64,000 nt of DNA from Rickettsiales bacterium (GCA_028279475.1 JANQNR010000004.1:62001-126000), one strand, 5' to 3'. Numbered from the stretch's first letter, positions 10,727 through 18,291 are shown. The notes: generated by a model not told the origin, from the sequence alone. Numbers and translations: made by a program.

Positions 10727-11920
10727 TTATACGGAAAGGCTAAGCAGCTTGATCGCATCCGTATTGACCACTTCGCCGCCCACACGCCGTGTCGTGTAGA
10801 ACTTGACGAACGGCTTGTCGGTGAATGGGTCACGCAGAATGCGCAGGCCGATACGATCGACGACCAGGTATCCCTCACGGAAATCACCCAGTGCCACCGA
10901 CAGTGATCCGCTGGAAGCAACCGGCATGTCCGCTGCTTGCACAACTGGTACACCAAGCAGTGTATCGGGTGCTCCGGCCGCCAGACCCGGCTGCCACATA
11001 TATTGATCCGTGGTGCTTTCTTTCAGCAGACGCACGGATTGAATCACGGTGCGATTCATCAGGAAGGTGGCGTTGCGTGTATATTCTTCCTGAAGGCTGT
11101 AGAATAGCTGGATCAATCCGTCCGCCGTGACGGCGCCATCGACGCCGGAGTTGACTTGCTCAATCTCACCGAAATTAGTGCCGGCAGGATATTGCAGGAT
11201 ACCGGTTGGCTGACCGCTACCAGTTCCATTGATAAAGGCCGTTGCTTCCATGCGGGCGAATTTGTCGGCTACTTTCTCGGCAATCCAGGCTTCTACATCT
11301 ACGGCGGCGTCATCCAACAGCTTTTGCGTGGCTTTCGGCTGAGCATACATTTCATGCACGGCGATAGTATTTTTACCAATCTGCGCTGTCGTGGTGTCTG
11401 TGACTGCACCGGTTTCCGTGGTCCAGGCCGCGCCCATGTCGCCACTATCCTCAATCACATCCAGCGCATCGGTAGAGATGACCTGTACCGTGGCCAATTG
11501 TCGCAGGGGCGAGGTGTCATAAATACGCTTGGCCACCCGCTCGCTCAATTCTTCGGTGACGAAATACCCGCCATCCGTATCACTTCCGACAGACAATGCC
11601 TTGGTCTGGAGTGCTTCCAGTCCGGAATCCATGCCTTTACGCAGATACAGCCCGAATGCCTGCTTGTATTCGTCATTGCTGGCATGGGCAGGGTATTCCG
11701 CCGTGCTCACTGCCGGGCGGTTATTGGCCGTTTCAATCCGGTTAAGGCGCTGCTTGCAGTGATCCATATTAAGGTTGAGACGCGCCAGATGCTCGTCATA
11801 GATCGGATCGGCGCTGCCATTGGCCTTGATCTCGCGATCACGGCAGGTGGCAACATCCTTGAACTGCTCCCAGGTTTTGCCCATTTCATAGGCGGTATCG
11901 TTGGTGTCTGAATAACTCAT
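10727..11920 (-). CDS. HK97-fold phage major capsid protein (GTA gp5-like)
   Basis: The 397-residue protein has the HK97 capsid layout: a hydrophilic, helical N-terminal scaffold-like segment of about 100 residues, then the fold starting near LSVGSDTDGGYFVTEELSERV and continuing through SPLRQLATVQVIS, AWTTETGAV, INGTGSGQPTGIL and LLGVPVV.A.DMP to FKVR-like RRVGGEVVN. This matches capsids of alphaproteobacterial gene transfer agents and related siphoviruses. The frame is intact. GAGGA precedes the ATG by 8 bases. The prohead protease is immediately upstream, the usual capsid gene order, but no terminase, portal, adaptor or tail gene is present in the window, so it looks like a relic or a displaced module. 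A terminator follows. Confidence 0.92.
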   Translation of the reverse strand: MSYSDTNDTAYEMGKTWEQFKDVATCRDREIKANGSADPIYDEHLARLNLNMDHCKQRLNRIETANNRPAVSTAEYPAHASNDEYKQAFGLYLRKGMDSGLEALQTKALSVGSDTDGGYFVTEELSERVAKRIYDTSPLRQLATVQVISTDALDVIEDSGDMGAAWTTETGAVTDTTTAQIGKNTIAVHEMYAQPKATQKLLDDAAVDVEAWIAEKVADKFARMEATAFINGTGSGQPTGILQYPAGTNFGEIEQVNSGVDGAVTADGLIQLFYSLQEEYTRNATFLMNRTVIQSVRLLKESTTDQYMWQPGLAAGAPDTLLGVPVVQAADMPVASSGSLSVALGDFREGYLVVDRIGLRILRDPFTDKPFVKFYTTRRVGGEVVNTDAIKLLSLSV

Positions 11921-11973
11921 AAGTTCATTCCTCTTGTTGGTTATGGGTTAAAAGTGAATGTGTGAATGGCGCG

Positions 11974-12543
11974 TCATACCAACCCGTGAATACACGCTAG
12001 CACTTTGTTGTAGCTGTGTTGCAGGCGCACGGACTCACCGCCATGTCCCTTCACAACGGTAATAAGCGCTGCTTCATTGGCCGGGAAGGTGACAATGCTG
12101 ACTTCCCACAAATCTATATCGGTAATGGTGCGAACGCCGGATTTGGACGCCTGATGATAGCGGCGGGGCGTGTAGCCAATACTCAGCCCATTCACCACGC
12201 TACGTTTCAGTAGGGCATAGGCCTCGCGGGCACGCGCCACTTCCATCATCAGTCTGGCTTTGATATAGAGGCCGCGTTCATCTTCCCGTAATTCTTCAAT
12301 GACGCCGATCGGTTCATTCATATGGTGCTGCCAGAGCAGTTTGATGTTGCCCTGACGCTGGGTAATGGTGCGTTTGAAGGCACCACGCTGGATAATGTCT
12401 TTCTGGGAATCCACGACATTAAACACGCTGGCATAACCAGCGAAAATGCCGTTTTCTTCCAATTGCTTGATTTCTAATGTTGCCGATGCCGTCTTTGACT
12501 CGTGCATGTCAGGCGATATGCCACGCTCATAATATCCACTCAT
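11974..12543 (-). CDS. HK97-family prohead protease (GTA gp4-like)
   Basis: The 189-residue serine protease of the herpesvirus-assemblin-like fold cleaves capsid scaffold during head maturation. It shows ENGIFAGYASVFNVVDSQKDIIQRGAF at the start of the fold, the His region LLWQHHMNEPIG, and the nucleophile region KRSVVNGLSIGY, with the usual LWEVSIVTFPANEAA strand. Both catalytic regions look intact. GGAG lies shortly before ATG 12543. It precedes the capsid gene by 53 bases on the same strand, as in GTA clusters. The C-terminal tail after about residue 165 is divergent. The hicA stop lies about 95 bases upstream. Confidence 0.9.
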   Translation of the reverse strand: MSGYYERGISPDMHESKTASATLEIKQLEENGIFAGYASVFNVVDSQKDIIQRGAFKRTITQRQGNIKLLWQHHMNEPIGVIEELREDERGLYIKARLMMEVARAREAYALLKRSVVNGLSIGYTPRRYHQASKSGVRTITDIDLWEVSIVTFPANEAALITVVKGHGGESVRLQHSYNKVLACIHGLV

Positions 12544-12638
12544 ACGCTGTCTCCTTGAACGGCAACGTATGGGGTGTGCTAATGCCCCGGAAGGGGTAAA
12601 TGCTATTGCTTCAGAATTTTAATAAGAGCAAGCAGTAA

Positions 12639-12836
12639 TCAAAATCGCTTTTTAAGTCCGGCTTTTTTCAGAATACTATTCGCCGTGTGAGGTGATGGGA
12701 TATTCTTTGAAATGATCAGGGGTTCGCCATTTGCGGTGCGCCAATGTTCATGTGAGCCCTTGCCATTGCCAGTATAATACGCTCCGGCCTCCGCTTTTAG
12801 TATATCTGTCAACTGTCGATAATAGCCTTTTCCCAT
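12639..12836 (-). CDS. hicA: HicA mRNA-interferase toxin
   Basis: The 65-residue protein has the double-stranded-RNA-binding fold of HicA toxins, which cleave mRNA. The motif GKGSHEHWR carries the expected catalytic histidine, and the C-terminus NSILKKAGL is the standard ending of the family. ATG 12836 shares one base with the hicB stop (TGATG); a TTG three bases earlier is the only alternative. Antitoxin-first order (hicB then hicA) occurs in a subset of hic loci. No truncation is visible. Confidence 0.85.
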   Translation of the reverse strand: MGKGYYRQLTDILKAEAGAYYTGNGKGSHEHWRTANGEPLIISKNIPSPHTANSILKKAGLKKRF

Positions 12837-13066
12837 CAATGAACTCGGTTTTCGAAGGACTTATCTATCATATAGAGCGGAGTAATATCAACCGTTTCTT
12901 GCTGATCATTGACTATGCTATTGACTGCCCACGGTACGACATCGAAGATTTCTTCTAATGTTTCGCAATCTACGAACATGCCCGGTAGTTCTTTACAACG
13001 TGCCTGGTACATTTTGTGCTTTTTGTCATACGATACTTCAATGAGGTACTCTGTCCCACGGTTCAT
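12836..13066 (-). CDS. hicB: HicB-like antitoxin
   Basis: The 76-residue product begins with the partial RNase-H-like fold typical of HicB (YLIEVSYDKKHKMYQARCKELPGMFVDCETLEEIF), which inserts into the HicA active site. There is little room for a C-terminal DNA-binding domain, so autorepression may be weak or need a very short ribbon. AGGAG lies 9 bases before the ATG. It is translationally coupled to hicA. The pair sits between the phage-derived protease/capsid genes and pdxH, all on the minus strand. Confidence 0.8.
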   Translation of the reverse strand: MNRGTEYLIEVSYDKKHKMYQARCKELPGMFVDCETLEEIFDVVPWAVNSIVNDQQETVDITPLYMIDKSFENRVH

Positions 13067-13184
13067 TGCGAGAAACTCCTGCGTTTTTGCTGTGTTGACG
13101 GCACTAATAGTAACGCAAGATCACTATTTTTACAAGTGGATGTATACGTGGGTTTTGTTGTTGGTAGCTAAATTTAGACCGTAT

Positions 13185-13787
13185 TTATGGAAACAACCAA
13201 TCTTTATCCCATGCACCGGCCGTGTTTTTGGTGAATTGCAGGCGATGGTGCAGGCGGAACTCCTTCTGTTCCCAGAACTCGATTTCTTCAGGAATAACCA
13301 GCCAGCCTGACCAATGAGGTGGGCGGGGAATAGATTGTCCTTCAAATTGCTGACTATATTCTTCTATGCGTCTGTCCAATGCATCGCGGGAGGGCAGGGG
13401 CGTCGATTGTTGTGATGCCCAGGCACCTAACTGCTTTTCCCGTACGCGTGAGGCAAAGTAGGCGTCGGCGATCTCCGGTGCTACGGCTTCTACTTTGCCG
13501 ACAATACGCACCTGCCGATCCATCGGCATCCAATAGAAGCATAGTGCTGCTTGATGATTAGCGTTGATTTCCTGACTCTTTCGACTTTCCAGATTGGTAT
13601 AGAAGAGGAATCCTTCCTTGCTATGGTCTTTTAACAGGACAATGCGTGCCGATGGCAGTCCAGATGCGTCCGCCGTCGCCAGACACATGGCGGTTGGCTC
13701 CTTGATGTCCGGATGTACAGTAGCGTTTTCCAGCCATTCAGAGAATAACGGGATGGGATCATGGATGTGATCGGGAATAAATGACAT
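13185..13787 (-). CDS. pdxH: Pyridoxamine/pyridoxine 5'-phosphate oxidase
   Basis: The 200-residue FMN enzyme makes pyridoxal 5'-phosphate, the last step of vitamin B6 synthesis and salvage. Family landmarks are PTAMCLATADASGLPSARIVLLK, GFLFYTN..SRKSQEI, ALCFYW, QVRIVGKVE, the SRVREKQLGAWASQQS stretch, and the C-terminal PHWSGW.VIPEEIEFW and RLHHR motifs that hold FMN and substrate. The C-terminus ends in DWLFP, close to the family L.P ending. No ribosome-binding site precedes the ATG; a promoter with its -10 5-6 bases upstream suggests a leaderless transcript. Confidence 0.96.
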   Translation of the reverse strand: MSFIPDHIHDPIPLFSEWLENATVHPDIKEPTAMCLATADASGLPSARIVLLKDHSKEGFLFYTNLESRKSQEINANHQAALCFYWMPMDRQVRIVGKVEAVAPEIADAYFASRVREKQLGAWASQQSTPLPSRDALDRRIEEYSQQFEGQSIPRPPHWSGWLVIPEEIEFWEQKEFRLHHRLQFTKNTAGAWDKDWLFP

Positions 13788-13792
13788 ATTTT

Positions 13793-13822
13793 ATTATTAA
13801 AAGATCGTAATAAGAGGTGCAA
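13793..13822 (-). promoter_or_regulatory. Candidate leaderless promoter of pdxH
   Basis: On the minus strand TTGCAC (13822-13817) is followed after 18 bases by AATAAT (13798-13793), five of six matches to the -10 consensus. The pdxH ATG starts six bases after the hexamer ends. No ribosome-binding site is present. Confidence 0.4.
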
Positions 13823-13903
13823 CTGATATTATTTAACCAGTTGTAATTCAATGGAATATATTGTTATTTCCCCTTGCGGAGGTGTTGCATTCTTTTAGGT
13901 GGC

Positions 13904-13929
13904 GTAACGCGCATCAGGGTGCTAGCGAA
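13904..13929 (+). promoter_or_regulatory. ECF-sigma (SigF-type) promoter of the bufferin operon
   Basis: GTAACG (13904-13909), exactly 16 bases, then CGAA (13926-13929). From memory, the Caulobacter SigF regulon, which includes DUF2282/DUF692 operons, uses GTAACC-N16-CGAA, so this differs by one base. Predicted start is near 13936, leaving a leader of about 60 bases with a good AAAGGAG site. Confidence 0.6.
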
Positions 13930-13996
13930 TAGAGGGGTGCAAGTCACTTAGATGGTTTGCATCATGTTACACAACCAATAGACAAAGGAGAAACCC

Positions 13997-14263
13997 ATGT
14001 CGATCAAATCAACTGTTACTAAGACACTGGCGATTGCCGCAATGACCACTGCTGTTGCTGGTTTTACTGCTGACGATGCTCAGGCCGGTGAAAAAGAAAA
14101 ATGCTACGGTGTTGTGAAGGCCGGTAAAAATGATTGCGCCAATGCGGCTGGTACGCATTCCTGTGCTGGTCAGGCCAAGAAAGACGCTGATGGCGGCGAG
14201 TGGGTATATGTACCAAAAGGCCTGTGCGATAAGTTGGCCGGTGGTTCAGTTACACCTAAATAA
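13997..14263 (+). CDS. bufA1: Bufferin precursor peptide (DUF2282, BufA1-like)
   Basis: The 88-residue protein has a signal peptide ([19 protein letters not shown]...AQA, cut near residue 30) and a Cys-containing mature region with four cysteines at 36, 47, 56 and 77. The KCYGV..AGKNDCA, THSCAG and PKGLC blocks are the DUF2282 signature. Bufferins are large RiPPs whose cysteines are converted by the MNIO enzyme to thiooxazole-type groups, then exported to the periplasm by the signal peptide and thought to bind copper. AAAGGAG precedes the ATG by about 7 bases. It is the first gene of a four-gene operon with bufB, bufC and doxX. The exact residues modified are inferred from family knowledge, not visible here. 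Confidence 0.9.
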   Translation: MSIKSTVTKTLAIAAMTTAVAGFTADDAQAGEKEKCYGVVKAGKNDCANAAGTHSCAGQAKKDADGGEWVYVPKGLCDKLAGGSVTPK

Positions 14264-14291
14264 GCCTGTTAACGTTTGAGGGAAATGCGGG

Positions 14292-15233
14292 ATGTCGGAA
14301 GCTAATCATGTATCTTTAACGCAAGAGCGCGTTGGAGTTGGGCTTCGGCACCCGCATTACCAGTATTTTCTGAATGACAGGCAGGATGTCGCCTTTCTTG
14401 AAGTACATCCCGAGAATTATTTTTGTGGTGGCAAGAACCTGGCGATTCTGGATGATATGGCTGCCGAGTATTCCATCAGTCTGCATGGCGTCGGATTATC
14501 ACTTGGATCAGCGGAACCGGTTGATACGATCCACGTAAAGCGATTTAAGGCGTTGGTAGACCGTTGCAATCCACTCTTTATTTCCGATCATGTATCCTGG
14601 AGTGCGTCCGGCAATGCGCATCTGAATGATCTGCTGCCGTTACCTTATACGGAAGAATCGCTGGAGGCGGTGTGTGCAAATATTGACCGCGTGCAGCAGG
14701 CAATGGGTCGACAAATGCTGGTGGAGAACCCCTCTAGTTATGTGGCATTCCAGCATTCCACCATGTCAGAGCCGGAATTTATCAATCGCATTGTCGAGCG
14801 TACCGGATGCGGGTTGATCCTGGATATCAATAACATCTATGTACAGGCGCATAATCACGGAGAGAATGCGCTGGATTATTTGCGGCATATTACAGTGAGC
14901 GCTGTACGCGAGATGCATTTGGCCGGATATATTTCTCAGGTGCTAGGAGAGAAGACATTACTCATTGACACGCACAGCCAACCAGTATGTGACAGTGTGT
15001 GGGGGCTCTATCATGAGGCGATCAAGCGGTTTCCTGAAGCCTTTACGCTGATTGAGTGGGACAAAGACATTCCGGAAGTCAATGTTTTGTTAGGAGAAGC
15101 ACGTAAGGCGGCAGAGTTAAAACATATGCATTTGAGTGCATCTTTGCCACGTAAGGGAACCATTGCCGTGCAAACGCCGGTGCGGAAGTTCGCTAATGAC
15201 GTTTCTTCCGGGAAGAGGGTGATATGCAACTAG
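14292..15233 (+). CDS. bufB: MNIO (DUF692) multinuclear iron oxidase, bufferin-modifying enzyme
   Basis: The 313-residue TIM-barrel enzyme uses a multinuclear iron centre to oxidise cysteines of the precursor peptide in the cytoplasm. Candidate metal ligands are in their usual places: HPENYF, SLHGVGLSLG, ISDHVSW, ENPSSYV, LDINNIYV, EMHLAGY, IDTHSQPV and IEWDKDIP. Length fits the roughly 280-320 residue family. It starts 28 bases after bufA1, with a GAGGG site upstream, and its end overlaps bufC by 10 bases. The tail beyond about residue 280 is a short basic extension. The family assignment is very secure; the exact product chemistry is inferred from characterised relatives. Confidence 0.93.
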   Translation: MSEANHVSLTQERVGVGLRHPHYQYFLNDRQDVAFLEVHPENYFCGGKNLAILDDMAAEYSISLHGVGLSLGSAEPVDTIHVKRFKALVDRCNPLFISDHVSWSASGNAHLNDLLPLPYTEESLEAVCANIDRVQQAMGRQMLVENPSSYVAFQHSTMSEPEFINRIVERTGCGLILDINNIYVQAHNHGENALDYLRHITVSAVREMHLAGYISQVLGEKTLLIDTHSQPVCDSVWGLYHEAIKRFPEAFTLIEWDKDIPEVNVLLGEARKAAELKHMHLSASLPRKGTIAVQTPVRKFANDVSSGKRVICN

Positions 15234-15985
15234 CCACCCTGCAACAACAATTTGCCGGCGCTTGTTTCGGACAAGAGATGCAGCCATGGGATGACGTGCT
15301 ACAAGGTGATAGTGCGCTCCATCAACCACGGCTCGAAATTTACAGCAATAATGTGCTGGGTAGCTTGAATGAGACGCTGGCATCTACTTTTGAAGCAACG
15401 CAGGCGCTGGTGGGTGAGGAGTTCTTTAATGCCATGGCAGCGCGGTATATTCAGGAAACCCCTCCTAACTCCGGGTGTTTGTATGATTACGGCGCCGGGT
15501 TCAGTCAGTTTATTGCTGGTTTTGAACATGCGCAGTCACTGCCGTATCTTGCCGATGTAGCGGCACTGGAATGGGTTTGGCAGGCAGCCTATGTAGCGCA
15601 GGATGACGTAGCCATGACACCACAGGAATGGGCTGGGGCGCAGCCTGAGCGTCTAACGCTTCGGGATAATGTACAATTAGTGACCTGCACCTATCCGGCA
15701 GAGGCGATTCGCCAGTTTGCGCTTCAGGAAGGAGAAACGCCGGAACTGACCCCTGGTACGTATCATTACCTGCTGCATCGTCCGGAACTGGACGTGGCAT
15801 GTCACGAAATTTCCCTCCCTATGAATGCGTTGCTTTCAGCGCTACAGCATCGTGCAACATTGGAAGAAGCCAGCACCATTGTCTTGCATGCAGATGAGGG
15901 CGCAGAACTTTCAGATTTATTTGCTGGGTTATTCCGTCTAGCATTGATCCAACAACCCGATACAGAGGAAGGAGAACCCCTATGA
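15224..15985 (+). CDS. bufC: DUF2063 partner protein of the MNIO enzyme
   Basis: The 253-residue protein has an N-terminal helical DUF2063 domain (LQQQFAGACFG...LEIYSNNVLGSLNETLASTFEATQALVGEEFFNAMAARYIQETPPNSG, then LPYLADVAALEWVW) and a C-terminal region of unknown fold (about 120-250). In MNIO systems this protein binds precursor and enzyme and is needed for modification. The older name putative DNA-binding domain is not supported by function. Its start lies inside bufB (10-base overlap) and its stop overlaps the doxX start (ATGA), so all three are translationally coupled. Confidence 0.88.
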   Translation: MQLATLQQQFAGACFGQEMQPWDDVLQGDSALHQPRLEIYSNNVLGSLNETLASTFEATQALVGEEFFNAMAARYIQETPPNSGCLYDYGAGFSQFIAGFEHAQSLPYLADVAALEWVWQAAYVAQDDVAMTPQEWAGAQPERLTLRDNVQLVTCTYPAEAIRQFALQEGETPELTPGTYHYLLHRPELDVACHEISLPMNALLSALQHRATLEEASTIVLHADEGAELSDLFAGLFRLALIQQPDTEEGEPL

Positions 15986-16482
15986 CTATTGATGCTATCA
16001 TGGCAACGGCCAATAAGGTGAAAGGAGCGTTGGAGCGCGTTGGTGAACCAATCGTGTTGCTGTTGACCCGTCTCTATATGTTCGATGTGTTTTTTACATC
16101 CGGCAAGAGCAAGTTAGATAATTACCTCAATGGTGACTGGTCAACGACCGTCTATCTGTTTGAGGAAATTCACCCGGTGCCTTTCCTGCCGGCGAATGTG
16201 TCGGCGGTGATGGGTACGGCAGGGGAGGTGATTCTCTCCAGCCTGTTATTAATGGGGCTGTTCGGCCGGTTTGCCGCGTTTGGTTTGCTGATTATGACGG
16301 GTGTGATTGAAATCTCCTTCAATTACGTCGATCCGGAATATACCACGTTTGATTCGCATTATATGTGGGCGCTCTTGCTTTCTGTGCTGATGGTGCGTGG
16401 TGCGGGGACACTATCGGTGGATACTCTCTTCTTCGGTGCACTGGAGAAGAAGGAGTCGGGAAAAAATCCGGTGGCGGCTTAA
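15982..16482 (+). CDS. DoxX-family membrane protein of the bufferin operon
   Basis: The 166-residue protein has about four hydrophobic segments, including LLTRLYMFDVFFTSGKSKL, a segment around MGTAGEVILSSLLLMGLFGRFAAFGL and another around YMWALLLSVLMVRGAGTLSVD. DoxX proteins are small quinone-associated inner-membrane proteins, and members of this kind often close bufferin operons, where their role is unsettled (electron transfer to the quinone pool is one idea). It overlaps bufC by four bases. No independent promoter is seen. The gene is followed by a palindromic repeat. Confidence 0.88.
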   Translation: MTIDAIMATANKVKGALERVGEPIVLLLTRLYMFDVFFTSGKSKLDNYLNGDWSTTVYLFEEIHPVPFLPANVSAVMGTAGEVILSSLLLMGLFGRFAAFGLLIMTGVIEISFNYVDPEYTTFDSHYMWALLLSVLMVRGAGTLSVDTLFFGALEKKESGKNPVAA

Positions 16483-16492
16483 GGGGAGTTCT

Positions 16493-16554
16493 CGTCATTC
16501 CGGCGAAGGCCGGAATCTTATCATTACCAGACCCCGGCCTTCGCCGGGGTGACG
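16493..16554. repeat. REP-like long palindrome (two nested hairpins)
   Basis: Two 8-bp hairpins with 4-base loops (ATTCCGGC/GCCGGAAT and ACCCCGGC/GCCGGGGT) are also complementary to each other, so the whole 62 bases can fold into one stem of about 21 bp with CGTC/GACG ends. This is the common GTCATTCCGG-type dispersed repeat of alphaproteobacterial intergenic DNA and may also end the bufferin transcript. Confidence 0.8.
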
Positions 16555-16709
16555 GACGCATAATCCACAAAAAAACTCGCATTCATTCGCCACCTGTCAT
16601 AAAATCTTCACACTTGAATGTTAATTTTTGTTATGACTTTAACAAGGTAGTGTGCTACTAGCCTCAGCTAACGCATAAACCGAACAGTATAACATAAGGA
16701 GTGTGAGTG

Positions 16710-17822
16710 ATGGCAACAACTGAATGGAAACCAATTCAAGGTACGGTAAAGAGTCGGAAAGAGGGTGCAGAGAGTAAATACAAGACTGCAGGTGAGTTAT
16801 TGGATGGTGTTGTTCATCAGTTCAACTTAGTAGCTGAGCGTTTTGCTACTATTGATAAATTGCAGCATATCAATTTTGCGCAATCAATTTCCCCCACTGT
16901 AACTTTTGTACAAGATGCAGATAACCCAGAGTTGCGTGCAGTATCAGAAGAACGGCAAGATATTACCGACAAAGTTGAAGTGACAGATTATTCGACAGCA
17001 AGCCGTGACCTGACTATGGCGAATATTGCGACTGCAGATAGCTGGCTTCGGTTAGAAGAGATTGAGCGTGAGCTTAATAATGCTGAAAAGAACTTTGTGG
17101 AATTTACTAGTGATGACCCAGCTCACCAAGCTTATAAAAATCAGTTGGCGGAACTAAAGAATAGTTTTCAACTAAACCCAGCCTATGTGCATGCTCATCG
17201 CCAGCGTGATGACGAAGGCAATGTTCTTACAAAAGAAGATGGATCGCCCAAATGGAAAATGGGAGATAAGGATCTGCTTAAGATTGAAGCGCAAATGTCT
17301 TCAAAGTATAAAAAAGGTGAAGAGCCTTTGATCAGGGATACATCAATTAGTATTGCAATTCCGGCGGCATTACTGTCGAGTCAAAAAGGCTTGTTCGACT
17401 CTGTAAAAGATAAAAAAGGTAGCGTTAGCATTGACGAGCACCGTAAAGCTGTTGAGGCATATCTGGAAACACCAGGAATCGCCAAGCGCGCTGAAGAGTT
17501 TAATGCAATGTCAAGAGAAGAAGCCATTGACTTACGCAATAAGCTCTCTGAAGAGTTATTCAACCAAACCAAAAAAGGACGGAAGTCCGATCTAATTGAT
17601 GTGAAAGCGGCAGTTGATCTGTTAAATCCAACCAAATTAAAAAATAATCTGGAAAATACGCCATTAAAAATGGCGAACAACATTCAAAGCTTTGCTGGTC
17701 CTGTGAAGCCAAAACGGGAACAAGCAACAGACCAAACCCCCGTGCAACAGGCTGAGCCTGTAGAAAAATCAGTAGCAGCGAAAGGAGCTGAACAAGAGCT
17801 AGCAGTTGCCGGGAAATCTTAA
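16710..17822 (+). CDS. Orphan soluble protein with Gln/Pro/Lys-rich tail
   Basis: I do not recognise this 370-residue protein. The start is ATG 16710 (AAGGAG 8 bases upstream). It has no signal peptide, membrane segment or cysteine, and is strongly charged. The N-terminal 110 residues are mixed helix/strand (GELLDGVVHQFNLVAERFATID). Residues about 110-320 are predicted mostly helical and Lys/Glu-rich, with a SIAIPAALLSS stretch in the middle. A low-complexity tail (about 325-370) carries repeated Pro/Gln/Glu/Lys. The DNA is more AT-rich than its neighbours, and it is bounded by dispersed palindromes on both sides. It could be a lineage-specific secreted effector or a cytoplasmic structural protein; neither is shown. 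Confidence 0.8.
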   Translation: MATTEWKPIQGTVKSRKEGAESKYKTAGELLDGVVHQFNLVAERFATIDKLQHINFAQSISPTVTFVQDADNPELRAVSEERQDITDKVEVTDYSTASRDLTMANIATADSWLRLEEIERELNNAEKNFVEFTSDDPAHQAYKNQLAELKNSFQLNPAYVHAHRQRDDEGNVLTKEDGSPKWKMGDKDLLKIEAQMSSKYKKGEEPLIRDTSISIAIPAALLSSQKGLFDSVKDKKGSVSIDEHRKAVEAYLETPGIAKRAEEFNAMSREEAIDLRNKLSEELFNQTKKGRKSDLIDVKAAVDLLNPTKLKNNLENTPLKMANNIQSFAGPVKPKREQATDQTPVQQAEPVEKSVAAKGAEQELAVAGKS

Positions 17823-17834
17823 TCCCGCTATACT
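17806..17834 (+). promoter_or_regulatory. Strong sigma-70-type promoter giving a leaderless start
   Basis: TTGCCG (17806-17811) and TATACT (17829-17834) are 17 bases apart. The ATG of the next gene starts at 17841, seven bases after the -10, with no ribosome-binding site. The -35 lies inside the end of the preceding gene. Confidence 0.6.
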
Positions 17835-17840
17835 GCCCTC

Positions 17841-18095
17841 ATGGCAGGATTTGTCGCAAAAATTATTAAGGAAACCGCGCTCGTCTACGACATTCGTTGG
17901 ATGGATGAGCGCGGTATTCCTTTGTTCGCCATCTTTGAAGTGGAAAAGGCCAAGTGGCGACCTTTCCTGGAGAAATTGGAGTCAGATGATCTGTTCATTC
18001 TCGAGGATTACGGTACGGTACTCCATAAAGGGGAGGGCGAGCCGAGTGAAGAACTCAAAGCTGAATTACGCCAGAAATACGGGATGTATGAGTGA
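17841..18095 (+). CDS. Small conserved-looking cytoplasmic protein, function unknown
   Basis: The 84-residue acidic protein (AGFVAKIIKETALVYDIRW, then FEVEKAKWRPFLEKLESDDLFILEDYG) is predicted alpha/beta, with a strand-rich first half and a helical second half, and no membrane segment or cysteine. I cannot name a family with confidence. It has its own consensus promoter with the ATG at the predicted transcription start, which supports a real gene. The stop is followed by a run of dispersed palindromes. No functional link to neighbours is visible. Confidence 0.75.
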   Translation: MAGFVAKIIKETALVYDIRWMDERGIPLFAIFEVEKAKWRPFLEKLESDDLFILEDYGTVLHKGEGEPSEELKAELRQKYGMYE

Positions 18096-18109
18096 TGGCA
18101 GTCTTTTTT

Positions 18110-18135
18110 CGTCATTCCGGGCTTGACCCGGAATC
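18110..18135. repeat. Short GTCATTCCGG-type palindrome
   Basis: Hairpin with arms ATTCCGGG / CCCGGAAT around CTTGA-type loop bases; related at its CGTCATTCCGG end to the element at 16493-16554. Confidence 0.65.
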
Positions 18136-18140
18136 TAGTA

Positions 18141-18246
18141 TTCCCTCCCCCGCTTGCGGGGGAGGGTTAGGGTGGGGGCTATGGCAGTAGTCTTCAATGT
18201 TGCAACAGCCCCCCTCCTGACCTCCCCCCGCAAGCGGGGGGAGGAA
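18141..18246. repeat. Long inverted repeat of C-rich/G-rich hairpins
   Basis: Two hairpins (CCTCCCCCGC/GCGGGGGAGG near 18144-18166 and CCTCCCCCCGC/GCGGGGGGAGG near 18221-18244) are mirror copies around a central AT-richer stretch, so the pair forms a 106-base inverted repeat. It looks like a dispersed non-coding repeat and may block transcription from either side. Confidence 0.7.
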
Positions 18247-18291
18247 TTTTGGGGTGGACTTGACTTGGTCTTAAGTAACAAGAAATAACCT

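Noticed and set aside
11156-11911. 251-codon open frame opposite the capsid gene
   Set aside because: The capsid frame carries the HK97 motifs and a ribosome-binding site; the antisense frame is a shadow.
10727-12543. Intact prophage
   Set aside because: No integrase, terminase, portal, tail or lysis genes flank the capsid and protease; neighbours are housekeeping genes.
18141-18246. Possible CRISPR array or tandem repeat
   Set aside because: Only two hairpins in inverted orientation; no regularly spaced direct repeats and no cas genes anywhere in the window.
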